From: Couchioplanes caeruleus
GTDB taxonomy: Bacteria > Actinomycetota > Actinomycetes > Mycobacteriales > Micromonosporaceae
Length of the DNA: 64,000 nt
Reading direction: 5' to 3'
NCBI RefSeq assembly: GCF_003751945.1
Contig: NZ_RJKL01000001.1
Span: 930,001 to 994,000, forward strand
Of the stretch, positions 24,130 through 33,031 are shown one piece after another. The position numbers and the translations under genes are program-made. Numbering within the stretch: position 1 is the first letter of the stretch; every line of letters starts with the position of its first letter. A model generated the notes under the pieces. It had not been told where the DNA came from. It made no database searches and saw only the letters and a list, made by a program, of their open reading frames with translations.

Positions 24130-24475
24130 CGAGCCATAAGGGGGTTTCCAGCGGCGCCGGCTCGGCGAACACCTCGCGCAGCGCCGTCACCGTCTGCGGC
24201 ATCCGGTAGCGCGGGTGCCGGTAGCCAGCGAGCCAGCGAACATTGCGCACCAACACCGGCTCCGGCGCGTCAACCAGTCGGTACTCCCAGCCGACCAGCT
24301 CACACGCCGTGTGCGTCGCGGCGAACGCCGCCGCGTCGCGCGGCTTGATTCGGTCGGCCGGTCGGCAGTCCACAACCAGGCCGCGGCCGTCGACGAGCCG
24401 CGCGAAGTAGTCCGGCGCCCAGGTAACTTCCCCACCTGATGCGGCGCGGCCCAACGGGTCGCGCCGCAGTCTCAT
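24130..24475 (-). pseudogene. TnsA-like transposase endonuclease fragment
   Basis: The frame reads APDYFARLVDGRGLVVDCRP, DRIKPRDAAAFAATHTAC, VGWEYRLVDAPEPVLVRNVRWLAGYRHPR, LREVFAEPAPL. This is the central part of TnsA-like heteromeric transposase endonuclease subunits of actinomycetes. The usual N-terminal ~100 residues are missing and the C-terminus runs into unrelated sequence overlapping the TetR gene end. No TnsB or TnsC is near. Confidence 0.72.
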
Positions 24476-24572
24476 GCCCTATCCGAGCGTCATCAGTGGA
24501 TCGGGGGTCGGGGCAACCACGTCGTGCTGGACCTTGACGGGGTTGCTGTAGCCGCCGGCGACGGTGGCAGGG

Positions 24573-25247
24573 TCAGCCGGCCCAGCGGTAGCGACGCTGC
24601 GGTCGCCCGGCCGAGCCGTACCGGAGCCGGACCTCGGCCTTGCCCGCGGTGACGAAGTGCTCGAGGTATCGGCGCGTGCTGACCCGGGACAGGCCGATCC
24701 GTTCGGCGCACTCGCTCGCGGAGAGGTCGCCGTCGCAGGCTCGCATCGCCGCGGCGATCAGTGCGGACGTGTCCGCCGTCAACCCCTTGGGCAGCGGGGC
24801 GGACGTCGTCCGCAGCGCCACGAACAAATTGTCCACGTCGGCTTGCTCCACGTCCGTCGTCTCGGCCAGCCGACCGTACGCCGCGGCGTAGCGTTCCAGC
24901 CGGTCGCGGAGCACGTCGAAGGTGAACGGCTTCAGCACGTAGTGCACGACGCCGCCGTGCAGGGCCGACCGTACCGTCGACACGTCCCGGGCGGCGGTCA
25001 CCGCCAGCACATCGGGGCCGTCGCCGTCGCCGCCTTCCCGTAGCCGCCGCAGCACCTCCAGACCGCTGAAGTCCGGCAGGTAGATGTCCAGCAGCACCAG
25101 ATCCGGCCGCAAGGCTTCCACCTGGGCCAGCGCGTCGGCGCCGGTATGCACGACCCCGACCGTCTGGAATCCCGGCACCCGGTCCACGAAGCCGCGGTGC
25201 ACCCGGGCCACCATGAAGTCGTCGTCGACGACGAGCACCCGGATCAC
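24573..25247 (-). CDS. CitB/DcuR-type response regulator
   Basis: 224 residues. Receiver domain with VVDDDFMVARVH (acidic pair), phospho-acceptor Asp in LVLLDIYLPDFSG (~54), Thr in AVTAARD and Lys in VLKPF. The C-terminal HTH (SASECAERIGLSRVSTRRYLEHFV) is the CitB-type output. It overlaps the sensor kinase stop by 4 bp (25244-25247), so kinase then regulator are coupled. The likely target is the tricarboxylate transport genes beside it. Confidence 0.9.
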   Translation of the reverse strand: MIRVLVVDDDFMVARVHRGFVDRVPGFQTVGVVHTGADALAQVEALRPDLVLLDIYLPDFSGLEVLRRLREGGDGDGPDVLAVTAARDVSTVRSALHGGVVHYVLKPFTFDVLRDRLERYAAAYGRLAETTDVEQADVDNLFVALRTTSAPLPKGLTADTSALIAAAMRACDGDLSASECAERIGLSRVSTRRYLEHFVTAGKAEVRLRYGSAGRPQRRYRWAG

Positions 25248-26803
25248 GAGATCGCCTCGAGCTCGTACGGAAGACGGGCCGTGAACGTCGAGCCGGACAC
25301 CTGCACTGTGCCGCCGCGGTGCACGCAGATCAGCCGGATCATCGCCAGCCCGAGCCCGTGATGGCCGTGCGCCTCGTCCTTGGTGCTGTAGCCCTGCTGG
25401 AAGACCCTGCCGGCCAACTCGGGGTCGACGCCGGGGCCCGTGTCGGTGACCGTCACCAACACCTCACCTTCCCCCGCCCGCACGGTCACCGTGATGCGTC
25501 CGCCCGCATCGACCGCGTCGAAGGCGTTGTCGACCAGATTGCCCACCACGGTGACAAGGTCGCTGGAGAGCCGATCGCTGACCGGCGGCAGGTCGGTGCC
25601 GTCGCCGATGGCCAGCGTGACGCCCTGCTCGCCGGCGAGGCTCGCCTTGGCGATCAGCAGCGCGGCCAGCGCGGTGTCCCGGACGACCCGGGTCACCTCG
25701 CGGTCGAGGCTCTCGTGCAGCTCGCTGGTGCGGTTGATGTAGCGGACCACCTCGTCGTGCTCGCCGAGCTCGACCAGGCCGGCGATGGTGTGCAGACGGT
25801 TGACGAACTCGTGCGCCTGTGCCCGCAGCGTGTCGGTGGTGTTCCTGCTGACGTCCAGTTCGCGGCGCAGGGCGGTCAGCTCTGTGCGGTCGCGCAGCGT
25901 GGTCACCGACCCGACCGCGCGGTCGCGCATGACCACCGGCTGCCGATTCAGCACGACGACCCGGTCGTCGCTGAGCACCACCTGGTCGACGCCCTCCGAA
26001 CGACCGGTGAGCACGTCCAGCAGCGCCGGTTCCAGGCCCTGGTCGTGCAGCGGACGGCCGACCGCGTCGGCCGGCATGCCGAGCAGCCGGATGGCCTCGT
26101 CATTGGCGAGGGTGACGCGGTGCGCGGAATCGGTGCCGATGACGCCTTCCTTGATGCCGTGCAGCATCGCCTCGCGGTGCTCGACCAGGCCGACGATCTC
26201 CCCGGGTTCCAGGCCGAGTGTCTGCCGTTTGACCCGCCGGGCCAGCAGGAGCGAGCCGCCGGCTCCCAGCACCGTGCCGAGCACGAGATAGGTGAGCAGA
26301 TTCGCCAGGGCGGCCGCGAGCTGGTCGATCAGGGTGGGATAGGTGCGACCGACGATGATCAGACCCATGAAACGGCCGTCCCGCTCGTCGAGGACCGGCA
26401 CGTGCGCGGTCAGTGACTTGCCGCCCTCCGAGCTGACGCCCACCCAGGACCGGCCGGTGAGCCCCGGGCTGTCGCCCATCGGGGCCGCGCGGCCCGCGTC
26501 CGGGCCGGTCACGATCGTGCCGGCAGCGTCGGTGACCATGACGTACGACGCACCGGACACAGCTCGGGCGCTCTCCGCGACCGTCTCCAGGGCCTCGCGG
26601 CCGAGCGGGTTGCCCAGGCCGAGCCGCACGGTCCGGTTGATCGCCGTGTTCTCGCCGACGGACCTCAGCCGCTCACCCTCGACACGGCGGAAGGCGGCGT
26701 CCGACTCGGTGATCGACACCGCGGCGACGGCACAGACGACCAGCAGCACGATGGCCAGCTGCAGGATCAACAGCTGGCCGGCCAGCGACAGACGCTGCCT
26801 CAC
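25244..26803 (-). CDS. CitA/DcuS-type sensor histidine kinase
   Basis: 519 residues: a membrane helix at ~10-30, an extracytoplasmic PAS-like sensor (~40-170, ending AHVPVLDERDGRFMGLIIVG), a second helix (~180-205), a cytoplasmic PAS (GIKEGVIGTDSAHRVTLANDEA), the phospho-His in QAHEFVNRLHTIAG, and HATPase N/G boxes (NLVDNAFDAVD, TDTGPGVD, GHHGLGLAMI). This family senses citrate and C4-dicarboxylates. GTG 26803 follows AGGAGG by 6 nt. It is divergent from the solo TctC-like lipoprotein with 121 bp between starts. Confidence 0.9.
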   Translation of the reverse strand: MRQRLSLAGQLLILQLAIVLLVVCAVAAVSITESDAAFRRVEGERLRSVGENTAINRTVRLGLGNPLGREALETVAESARAVSGASYVMVTDAAGTIVTGPDAGRAAPMGDSPGLTGRSWVGVSSEGGKSLTAHVPVLDERDGRFMGLIIVGRTYPTLIDQLAAALANLLTYLVLGTVLGAGGSLLLARRVKRQTLGLEPGEIVGLVEHREAMLHGIKEGVIGTDSAHRVTLANDEAIRLLGMPADAVGRPLHDQGLEPALLDVLTGRSEGVDQVVLSDDRVVVLNRQPVVMRDRAVGSVTTLRDRTELTALRRELDVSRNTTDTLRAQAHEFVNRLHTIAGLVELGEHDEVVRYINRTSELHESLDREVTRVVRDTALAALLIAKASLAGEQGVTLAIGDGTDLPPVSDRLSSDLVTVVGNLVDNAFDAVDAGGRITVTVRAGEGEVLVTVTDTGPGVDPELAGRVFQQGYSTKDEAHGHHGLGLAMIRLICVHRGGTVQVSGSTFTARLPYELEAIS

Positions 26804-26924
26804 GGTGCACCTCCTGGTCGGTGGCGTGCGCGTCCACAGCAAAGTGCGTCGGCGCCGCGGAAGCAAGACCGATCTGGCGTCATTCGCCGCAACGGCGCAA
26901 GATGCGGTACGAAGGAGGTGCGGA

Positions 26925-27902
26925 TTGCGGCGGCGGACGATGCTCACAGGCGCGCTGGGCGGTGCACTGGTGGCCGTTTTGCAGGGCTGCGCCGCCACCG
27001 ATGGCGATCTGTCCGATCTGCGGGTGATGGTGCCGAATCCGCCCGGTAGTGGGTATGACATCACCGCCCGGGTTCTGGCCCGCACGCTGGACGCGGCCGG
27101 CATCGCCCGCGGCGTGGAGGTGTTCAACCTGCCCGGCGGCAGCGGGGTGGTCGGGCTGCGGCGCCTCGCGTACGAGCACGGCAACGGCCGCCTGGTGATG
27201 CTGATGGGGCTGGGGCTGGTGGGCGCCGAACTCGCGGCCGGTACGCCGGCGACCCTGGCGGGCACCACGCCCGTCGCGCGCCTCGTCCAGGAGCCGGCGA
27301 TCCTCGTCGTCCGCCGCGACTCGCCGTACAGCTCGCTGGACGAGCTGATCGACGGGTGGCGCGCCGACCCGGCCGGCGTACGGGCCGGGGGCGGCTCGTC
27401 GGTCGGCGGACCGGACCACCTGGCCACCATGCTGCTCGCCGAGTCGGTCGGCCTGTCCCCCGCCCGCGTCGCGTACACCCGGCACGACGGCGGCGGCGAC
27501 CTGCTCGCGGCCATCCTCGGCCGCGAGGTGGAGTTCGCGATGTCCGGGCTGAGCGAGTACGCCGACCAGATCAGGTCGGGTCAGCTGCGGGCGCTCGCCG
27601 TGACCAGCGAACGCCCGGTCGACCAGGTCGCGGCACCGACCGTACGCTCGGTCGGCTTCGACATCGTCGTCAACAACTGGCGTGGGATCGTCGCCCCGCC
27701 CGGCCTGTCCGCGCCGGACGCGGAGGCGATCCGGGCGGTGATCGCGGCGCTCGACGCGTCGCCGGACTGGGCCGACGCGCGCGCCCGCTTCGGCTGGACC
27801 GACGCCTACCTGGGCGGTGACGCCTTCGCCCGGTTCATGGCGGACGAGCGTAGCCGGGTGGCTGGCGTCCTGAACCGGCTCGGCGTCACCGCCCAGGCCT
27901 GA
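26925..27902 (+). CDS. TctC-like solute-binding lipoprotein
   Basis: 325 residues of the tripartite tricarboxylate transporter receptor family (Bug/TctC): MVPNPPGSGYDITARVLARTL, FNLPGGSGVVGLRRLAYEHG, NNWRGIVAPPGLS. The TTG at 26925 follows AGGAGG by 6 nt. The N-terminus carries RRRT and a lipobox VLQGC, so it is probably a membrane-anchored lipoprotein. It is not in the tctCBA operon but is divergent from the sensor kinase, and may present ligand to the kinase instead of, or as well as, the TctAB channel. Confidence 0.87.
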   Translation: MRRRTMLTGALGGALVAVLQGCAATDGDLSDLRVMVPNPPGSGYDITARVLARTLDAAGIARGVEVFNLPGGSGVVGLRRLAYEHGNGRLVMLMGLGLVGAELAAGTPATLAGTTPVARLVQEPAILVVRRDSPYSSLDELIDGWRADPAGVRAGGGSSVGGPDHLATMLLAESVGLSPARVAYTRHDGGGDLLAAILGREVEFAMSGLSEYADQIRSGQLRALAVTSERPVDQVAAPTVRSVGFDIVVNNWRGIVAPPGLSAPDAEAIRAVIAALDASPDWADARARFGWTDAYLGGDAFARFMADERSRVAGVLNRLGVTAQA

Positions 27903-27924
27903 GCGCGGCTGTGCCTGCCCGCAA

Positions 27925-27980
27925 CGGAAGACCGAAGCCAAGAGCCTGAGTCCCCCGCAGCGGAAGACCGAAGCCAAGAG
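27925..27980. repeat. 20-bp direct repeat between convergent genes
   Basis: CGGAAGACCGAAGCCAAGAG occurs at 27925-27944 and 27961-27980, 36 bp apart, in the 87-bp gap between the solo tctC-like gene and the end of tctA. Flanking bases (CGCA, CGCAG) are also shared. It is a short tandem duplication of unknown role, possibly a terminator region. Confidence 0.75.
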
Positions 27981-27989
27981 AAGGTGGGA

Positions 27990-29537
27990 TCAATCGTCCT
28001 CGGCGAACGTCAGCCGCTCGGCCACGGCTGGCCTCCCCCGCAGCCGCGCCACGATCCGCGGCAGGTACGGCACCAGCAGCGCCACCACGACCAGGGCCAG
28101 CAGGATCGCGGTGAGCGGACGGCTCACGAAGACCGTCAGGTCGCCGTCGGAGAGCACGAGCGCCCGGCGAAACTGGAGTTCCATCATCGGCCCGAGGATC
28201 AGCCCGAGGATGACCGGCGCGATCGGAAAGTCGAAGTGGCGCATCCCGAAACCGATCACCCCCACGCCGTACGCGATGAAGACCTGGTTGACGCTGCCGG
28301 TGGCGGCGTACACGCCGAGGGTGGCGAAGACGAGGATGCCCGCGTACAGGATGGGCCGGGGAATCTGCAGGACCTTGACCCAGACCCGGATGAGCGGGAG
28401 GTTCAAGGCCAGCAGCAGCACATTGCCGACGTAGAGCGAGGCGATCAGCGCCCAGACCAGTTCGGGTGAGCGGTCGAAGAGCTGCGGGCCGGGCTGCAGG
28501 TTGAAGATCTGGAACGCGGCCAGCATGACGGCGGCGGTCGCGGACGTCGGGATGCCGAGGGTCAGCAGCGGCACGAGGACGCCGGAGAAGGCCGCGTTGT
28601 TGGCCGCCTCCGGGCCGGCGACGCCCTCGATCGCGCCCTTGCCGAACTGGGCACGGTTCTTCGAGCGGTGCTTCTCGTAGGTGTAGGACAGGAACGTGGG
28701 GACGTCCGCTCCGCCGGAGGGCAGGGCGCCGAAGGGAAAACCGACCGCGGTGCCGCGCAGCCACGGCGCCCACGAGCGGCGCAAGTCGTCGCGGCTCAGC
28801 CAGCCCCGCCCGGACGAGCCGGGTTCCAGGGGCGTCACGTGCTCGGGCAGGCTGCGCATCCGGCTGGCCACGTGCAGCGTCTCACCGATCGCGAAGAGCC
28901 CGACGATCACCACCACGATGTCGATGCCCTCCAGCAGTTCCATCGTGCCGAAGGTGAACCGAGCCTGACCGGTCAGCCCGTCGATCCCGACGAGACCGAG
29001 GAAGAGACCGAAGATCAGAGACATCATTCCGCGTACGAGGGAACGGCCGACCAGGGCCGTGACCGCGACCATGGCCAGCAGCGCCAGCGCGAAGTAGTCG
29101 GCGGCCCGGAACGTGGTGGCCAGTTTCGCCACCGGCTGGGCGAACAGGCTCAGCAGCAACGTGGAGATCGTGCCCGCGACGAACGATCCGATCGCCGCCG
29201 TCGCGAGGGCCGCCTTGGCACGGCCGCGACGGGCCATCTGATAACCCTCGATGGCGGTCGCCACGGACGAGGACTCACCCGGCGTGTTCAGCAGGATGGA
29301 CGTGGTCGACCCGCCGTACATGGCGCCGTAGTAGATGCCGGCGAACATGATGAACGTGCCGATCGGATCGTCCAGGCTGAACGTGACGGGCAGCAGCAGG
29401 GCGATGGTCAGCGCGGGGCCGATGCCGGGCAGCACGCCGACGAAGGTGCCGAGGGTGACGCCGATCGCCGCGTACAGCAGATATTCGACAGTGAGCACTG
29501 TGCCGAAGCCGGCGAGCAGATCACCGAAGACGTTCAC
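27990..29537 (-). CDS. tctA: Tripartite tricarboxylate transporter large permease TctA
   Basis: 515 residues with about 12 helices; the channel-forming subunit of the tripartite tricarboxylate transporter. It has the diagnostic [21 protein letters not shown] near the start, [20 protein letters not shown], and a second inverted PGIG-like half ([25 protein letters not shown]). It takes substrate from the TctC protein in a cation-driven process. Last gene of tctCBA; it overlaps tctB by 4 bp. It is intact. Confidence 0.93.
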   Translation of the reverse strand: MNVFGDLLAGFGTVLTVEYLLYAAIGVTLGTFVGVLPGIGPALTIALLLPVTFSLDDPIGTFIMFAGIYYGAMYGGSTTSILLNTPGESSSVATAIEGYQMARRGRAKAALATAAIGSFVAGTISTLLLSLFAQPVAKLATTFRAADYFALALLAMVAVTALVGRSLVRGMMSLIFGLFLGLVGIDGLTGQARFTFGTMELLEGIDIVVVIVGLFAIGETLHVASRMRSLPEHVTPLEPGSSGRGWLSRDDLRRSWAPWLRGTAVGFPFGALPSGGADVPTFLSYTYEKHRSKNRAQFGKGAIEGVAGPEAANNAAFSGVLVPLLTLGIPTSATAAVMLAAFQIFNLQPGPQLFDRSPELVWALIASLYVGNVLLLALNLPLIRVWVKVLQIPRPILYAGILVFATLGVYAATGSVNQVFIAYGVGVIGFGMRHFDFPIAPVILGLILGPMMELQFRRALVLSDGDLTVFVSRPLTAILLALVVVALLVPYLPRIVARLRGRPAVAERLTFAEDD

Positions 29538-30106
29538 AGCGGAAACACCCCCGCGGGTAGGAAGATGTCGAGGAACCGGGTGAAGCCCAGGTAGACGGCG
29601 ATCGGCAGCAGCACGGCGACGATGAGGTCACGGACCAGGTTGCGGCTGCCGAGCACCCGCGCGGTGGCTACGGTGAACAGCGCGGCGGAGACGACGAAAC
29701 CGGCGTACTCCAGCGCGACGGCAAAGCCCACCAGGGCGGCCAGGACGCCGGCCGGAGCCCACCAACCGGGCTTGTGCTGCTCCTCGGGCGTTACCTCGGC
29801 CTCCGGGCCGCTCTCCTCGGCGGAGTCCGCGGACGCTTCGCCGGCGGTCTCGGGCATCAGCCGCGACTGCGGCCGCGGTCGGAGCTGCATGACGAGGTAG
29901 ACGCCGGCGACGGCCACCCACGCGACGGTCACGACGACCGGCGCGAGCCGCGGGCCTTGCAGGCCGAAGTCACCCTCGGCCGTCACCGCCGACCAGAGCA
30001 GGAGAAGGCCGGCGACGAGCAGGACGCCGGCGAGGAGGGCGTGGGCGGAGATGCCGGTGGGACGGCCCGTGGCGGGCCGCCCCACCGGCTCGGAAGGTGG
30101 CCGCAT
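29534..30106 (-). CDS. tctB: Tripartite tricarboxylate transporter small permease TctB
   Basis: 190 residues with four predicted helices ([78 protein letters not shown]) and an acidic central loop ([14 protein letters not shown]). That is the usual TctB topology, ending LPAGVFPL. Its ATG directly follows the tctC stop (TAAATG) and its stop overlaps tctA, so expression is coupled. Confidence 0.88.
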   Translation of the reverse strand: MRPPSEPVGRPATGRPTGISAHALLAGVLLVAGLLLLWSAVTAEGDFGLQGPRLAPVVVTVAWVAVAGVYLVMQLRPRPQSRLMPETAGEASADSAEESGPEAEVTPEEQHKPGWWAPAGVLAALVGFAVALEYAGFVVSAALFTVATARVLGSRNLVRDLIVAVLLPIAVYLGFTRFLDIFLPAGVFPL

Positions 30107-31156
30107 TTAGCCCAGCCCGATGTCGGTCAGGACGGTCGTGATGCGCTCGTTCTCGCTCGTGAAGAAGGTGGCCGCCTCATCACCGCTCTTGTAGAAGTCT
30201 TCCCAGCCCTGCGCCTGCATCGCCGAGGTCCAGCCCGGGGACGAGTGCAGCTTGTCGATGAAAGCGGTGACCGCGGTCTTGTCGGCGGCGCTGATGCCGG
30301 GGGGTGCCACGACTCCGCGCCAGTTCATCAGCTCGACGTCGAACCCCTGCTCCTTGATGGTCGGCGCGGGCTTGCCGCCGCCCACGTCGACACCGGTGGC
30401 GCCGGAGACGGCCAGGGCCCTGACCTTGCCCGCGGCGACCAGGTCCTTGAACTCGCTCTGCCCGGAGACCGCCGCGGTGAGGTCGCCGGCGAGCAGTGCC
30501 GCCTTCGCCTCACCGCCGCCGGAGTACGCGACGTACTTCATCGCCTTGGGGTCGGCGCCGGCCGCCTTGGCGAGCAGTCCGACCAGGATCTGGTCAGTGC
30601 CGCCGGCCGAGCCGCCACCCCAGTTGACCGAGGCCGGGTTCGCCTTGGCGTCGTCCATCAGCTGCTTGAGCGTCGTGTACTTGGACTTCGCCGGTACGAC
30701 GATGACCTCCTGCTCGGCGGTCAGCGTGGCGATCGGCGTGACCTGGTCGAGCTTGACCGGCGACTTGTTGGCCACCACGCCGCCGACCATCACGAGTCCC
30801 ATGACCATCAGACGATGCGGGTCGCCCCGGTGCTTGGCGACGAGTTGGGCCAGGCCGATGGTGCCCGCCGCGCCCGTCACGTTGGAGACCTCGACACCCT
30901 TGTCGAGCAGCTTGCCGTCGGTCATGGCCTTCTGCATGGTGCGTGCGGTCAGGTCCCATCCGCCGCCCGGCGCGGCCGGCACCATCAGCTGCAGTGTCTT
31001 CGTCGGGTACCTGACCTCGCCACCGGCCGTATTGCTGCTGCCGGCGGTGTCCTTCTGGCAGCCGGCGGCGGTTGCGACGAGCAGCGCCGCCGCCGAGGCC
31101 GCGAGAATCCGGCTCGACCGCCGAGCGGTCGGCGAGAGTATGTCCATGGTCCGCAC
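30107..31156 (-). CDS. tctC: Tripartite tricarboxylate transporter receptor TctC
   Basis: 349 residues, an extracellular solute-binding lipoprotein: leader with lipobox ATAAGC, then LQLMVPAAPGGGWDLTARTM, VTGAAGTIGLAQLV, and MNWRGVVAPPGIS. GTG 31156 follows GAGGAGG by 6 nt; an ATG three codons later is possible. It is first in the tctCBA operon and feeds the TctAB permease. The second TctC-like protein in this cluster differs clearly in sequence. Confidence 0.92.
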   Translation of the reverse strand: MRTMDILSPTARRSSRILAASAAALLVATAAGCQKDTAGSSNTAGGEVRYPTKTLQLMVPAAPGGGWDLTARTMQKAMTDGKLLDKGVEVSNVTGAAGTIGLAQLVAKHRGDPHRLMVMGLVMVGGVVANKSPVKLDQVTPIATLTAEQEVIVVPAKSKYTTLKQLMDDAKANPASVNWGGGSAGGTDQILVGLLAKAAGADPKAMKYVAYSGGGEAKAALLAGDLTAAVSGQSEFKDLVAAGKVRALAVSGATGVDVGGGKPAPTIKEQGFDVELMNWRGVVAPPGISAADKTAVTAFIDKLHSSPGWTSAMQAQGWEDFYKSGDEAATFFTSENERITTVLTDIGLG

Positions 31157-31322
31157 GGCGGTCCTCCTCAGATCGGCGCATTACCGCGCCGTTAGGGATG
31201 TGTTGCGCCGATGCTGCGGCCGGACCGTCCCGCCGTCACGCTTACGGTCACGGTGTTCGTTGTGGCCTTTCTGGTCGTGCGCAGTGTTCCGACGGTGACG
31301 GGCGTCGGCTAACCTTCCGCGC

Positions 31323-32243
31323 ATGCCGAACGACGACGACGCGGACCGGACGGTCGCGTCCGGTGCACGGGCGCTGTACGACGCCGGCACCACCCGGCTG
31401 CGCCACGGCGACCCGGCCGGAGCCCTCGCCGAGCTGGACCGCAGCCTCGCCATCGACGACGCGTTCGCGCCTGCCTGGGTGAACCGGGGCATCGCCCTCA
31501 CCGATCTCGGCCGCGCGGACGAGGCGCGTGCCTCCTTCGACCGGGCGCTCGCGCTGGACGCCGAGCTCGTCCCTGCCTGGCGCTGCCGGGCGATCCTGCG
31601 GGCCCGCCAAGGCGACCAGGACGGGGCGATCGAGGACTACGCGCGGGTGACCGCCCTGCGGCCCGGCGACCACGGCGCCCATCGGGAGCTGGGCGACGCG
31701 CTGGCCGCGCTGCCCGCAGACGGACACGTCGACGAAAGGCCGGACGGACGACTCCGGCAGGCAGTGGCCGCCTACGACCAAGCCCTCGCGCTGGACGCCG
31801 GCGACGCCGGCGCCTGGGCCGGCAAGGCACGTGTACTAGCGATGCTGGCGCACGCGGCGCAGTCCGTGGAACGCGCGAGCCGAGTCGCCGGGATCGCCCC
31901 TTGGGTGTCGTTCCCGGCGGCGCACCAGGAGCTGTCCCGGCACCTCGACGCGGCGGTGACACGGTTCCCGCAGACGGCGTGGTTCCGGCACGAACGGGCG
32001 TTGGCGTACCGGCAGGTGGGCGACGCGGCCGGGGAAATCGCGCAGCTGCAGGCCGCCTGCGACCTGAACCCCGACAGCGGCGCCGGCCACTACGAACTGG
32101 CGCGGGCCTACGCGGCGGACGGACAGCACCAGCAGGCCCGACGCAGCCTCGACGCCGCGGTGGCGCGCGACCCGGCGCTGCACGGCCGCGCCGCCGAGGT
32201 GCTCGGCGATGGGGCACCCGCCCGGGGCGGGATGGAGCAGTGA
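31323..32243 (+). CDS. TPR repeat protein
   Basis: 306 residues made of tetratricopeptide repeats (ALYDAGTTRLRHGDPAGALAELDRSLAIDD; AWVNRGIALTDLGRADEARASFDRALALD; further units to ~290). It is soluble, with no signal peptide, and probably a protein-protein scaffold. The TGA at 32241-32243 is in frame with the next coding stretch, which has no good start of its own, so the two may once have been one protein or are read through. Partners are unknown. Confidence 0.8.
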   Translation: MPNDDDADRTVASGARALYDAGTTRLRHGDPAGALAELDRSLAIDDAFAPAWVNRGIALTDLGRADEARASFDRALALDAELVPAWRCRAILRARQGDQDGAIEDYARVTALRPGDHGAHRELGDALAALPADGHVDERPDGRLRQAVAAYDQALALDAGDAGAWAGKARVLAMLAHAAQSVERASRVAGIAPWVSFPAAHQELSRHLDAAVTRFPQTAWFRHERALAYRQVGDAAGEIAQLQAACDLNPDSGAGHYELARAYAADGQHQQARRSLDAAVARDPALHGRAAEVLGDGAPARGGMEQ

Positions 32244-32309
32244 CGCTACCGGTACGCCTGCGCGTGGACGTCGGGCGGCGGTCTGCTGTGGGCGGTAACG
32301 CCGACGGAG

Positions 32310-32975
32310 GTGCCCGGCACGGACCGGGTGGTGGCGATCGATCCCGCCCGCTGGACGCTGGCCAGCGCGGTCACCGTACGCGCGCCTAGCACCAACCAGG
32401 CCTGCTACACCATCATCCCCGACCCGCTCGCCGACCGGATCGGAGTGCTCGGCCTGCTCGCCGACAGCGACGGCGCGTACCTGAGCTGGCCGCGGTGGGA
32501 CGGCGCCGCCGTCGTGGCCGGCGAGCCCGGCCCGGACACGCTGCTCACCGACGTCCGCGGCGACGGCCTGGAGTACGCGGCGGTACTCGACGGCTATCCC
32601 AGCGAGCTGGTCACCGTCGACCTCGCGACGCAGACACCGACCGGACGGCTCACGATGAGCGCGGCGGCCGACACCGACGACGCGGACGACACCTGGTACT
32701 TCAACACGTTCTACCTCGCCGGCGGCCACCTCGCGGCGTTCACCCGGGAGGAGCACCTGCTGCTGCTCAGCCCGGACCCGCTGCGCCCGGTCGCCGAGCT
32801 GCGCCTCGAGGGATACCGGTTCGCGCCGTTCGACGGGTACGCCTGCGACACTGCGCAGGTCGCCGGGCCACACCTGAGCGGAGTGGGGCGGTGGACGGAC
32901 ACCCGGCTGGTCGCCATGCACTCCGAGGCCGGTACCACCGTCACCCGCCTCTACGATCTGAACGGCGTCGGCTAG
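32310..32975 (+). CDS. Propeller-like protein of unknown function, 5' limit uncertain
   Basis: About 221 residues from GTG 32310, with repeated beta-strand motifs (RVVAIDPARWTLASAVTV, CYTIIPDPLADRIGVLG, AYLSWPRWDGAAVVAG, TRLVAMHSEAGTTVTRLYDL) suggesting beta-propeller blades. Coding character begins earlier: the same frame from 32244 reads YACAWTSGGGLLWAVTPTEV, but no ATG/GTG/TTG lies between the TPR stop and 32310. Either it starts at an unusual codon, or the TPR stop codon is a mutation joining two domains. Not assigned to a family. Confidence 0.55.
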   Translation: MPGTDRVVAIDPARWTLASAVTVRAPSTNQACYTIIPDPLADRIGVLGLLADSDGAYLSWPRWDGAAVVAGEPGPDTLLTDVRGDGLEYAAVLDGYPSELVTVDLATQTPTGRLTMSAAADTDDADDTWYFNTFYLAGGHLAAFTREEHLLLLSPDPLRPVAELRLEGYRFAPFDGYACDTAQVAGPHLSGVGRWTDTRLVAMHSEAGTTVTRLYDLNGVG

Positions 32976-33031
32976 CCGAGGAGACCGTGGATCAAACCAG
33001 TTGAGCTCGCGTCTCGTGCCGGCCTGCGTCT

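Noticed and set aside
26804..26924. Specific promoter boxes between the kinase and the solo TctC-like gene
   Set aside because: The 121-bp gap must hold promoters, but no palindrome or -35/-10 pair stood out enough to place them.
27990..31156. Assigning citrate as the substrate of the Tct transporter
   Set aside because: The TctC family binds many carboxylates, and the binding residues cannot be read reliably from sequence alone.
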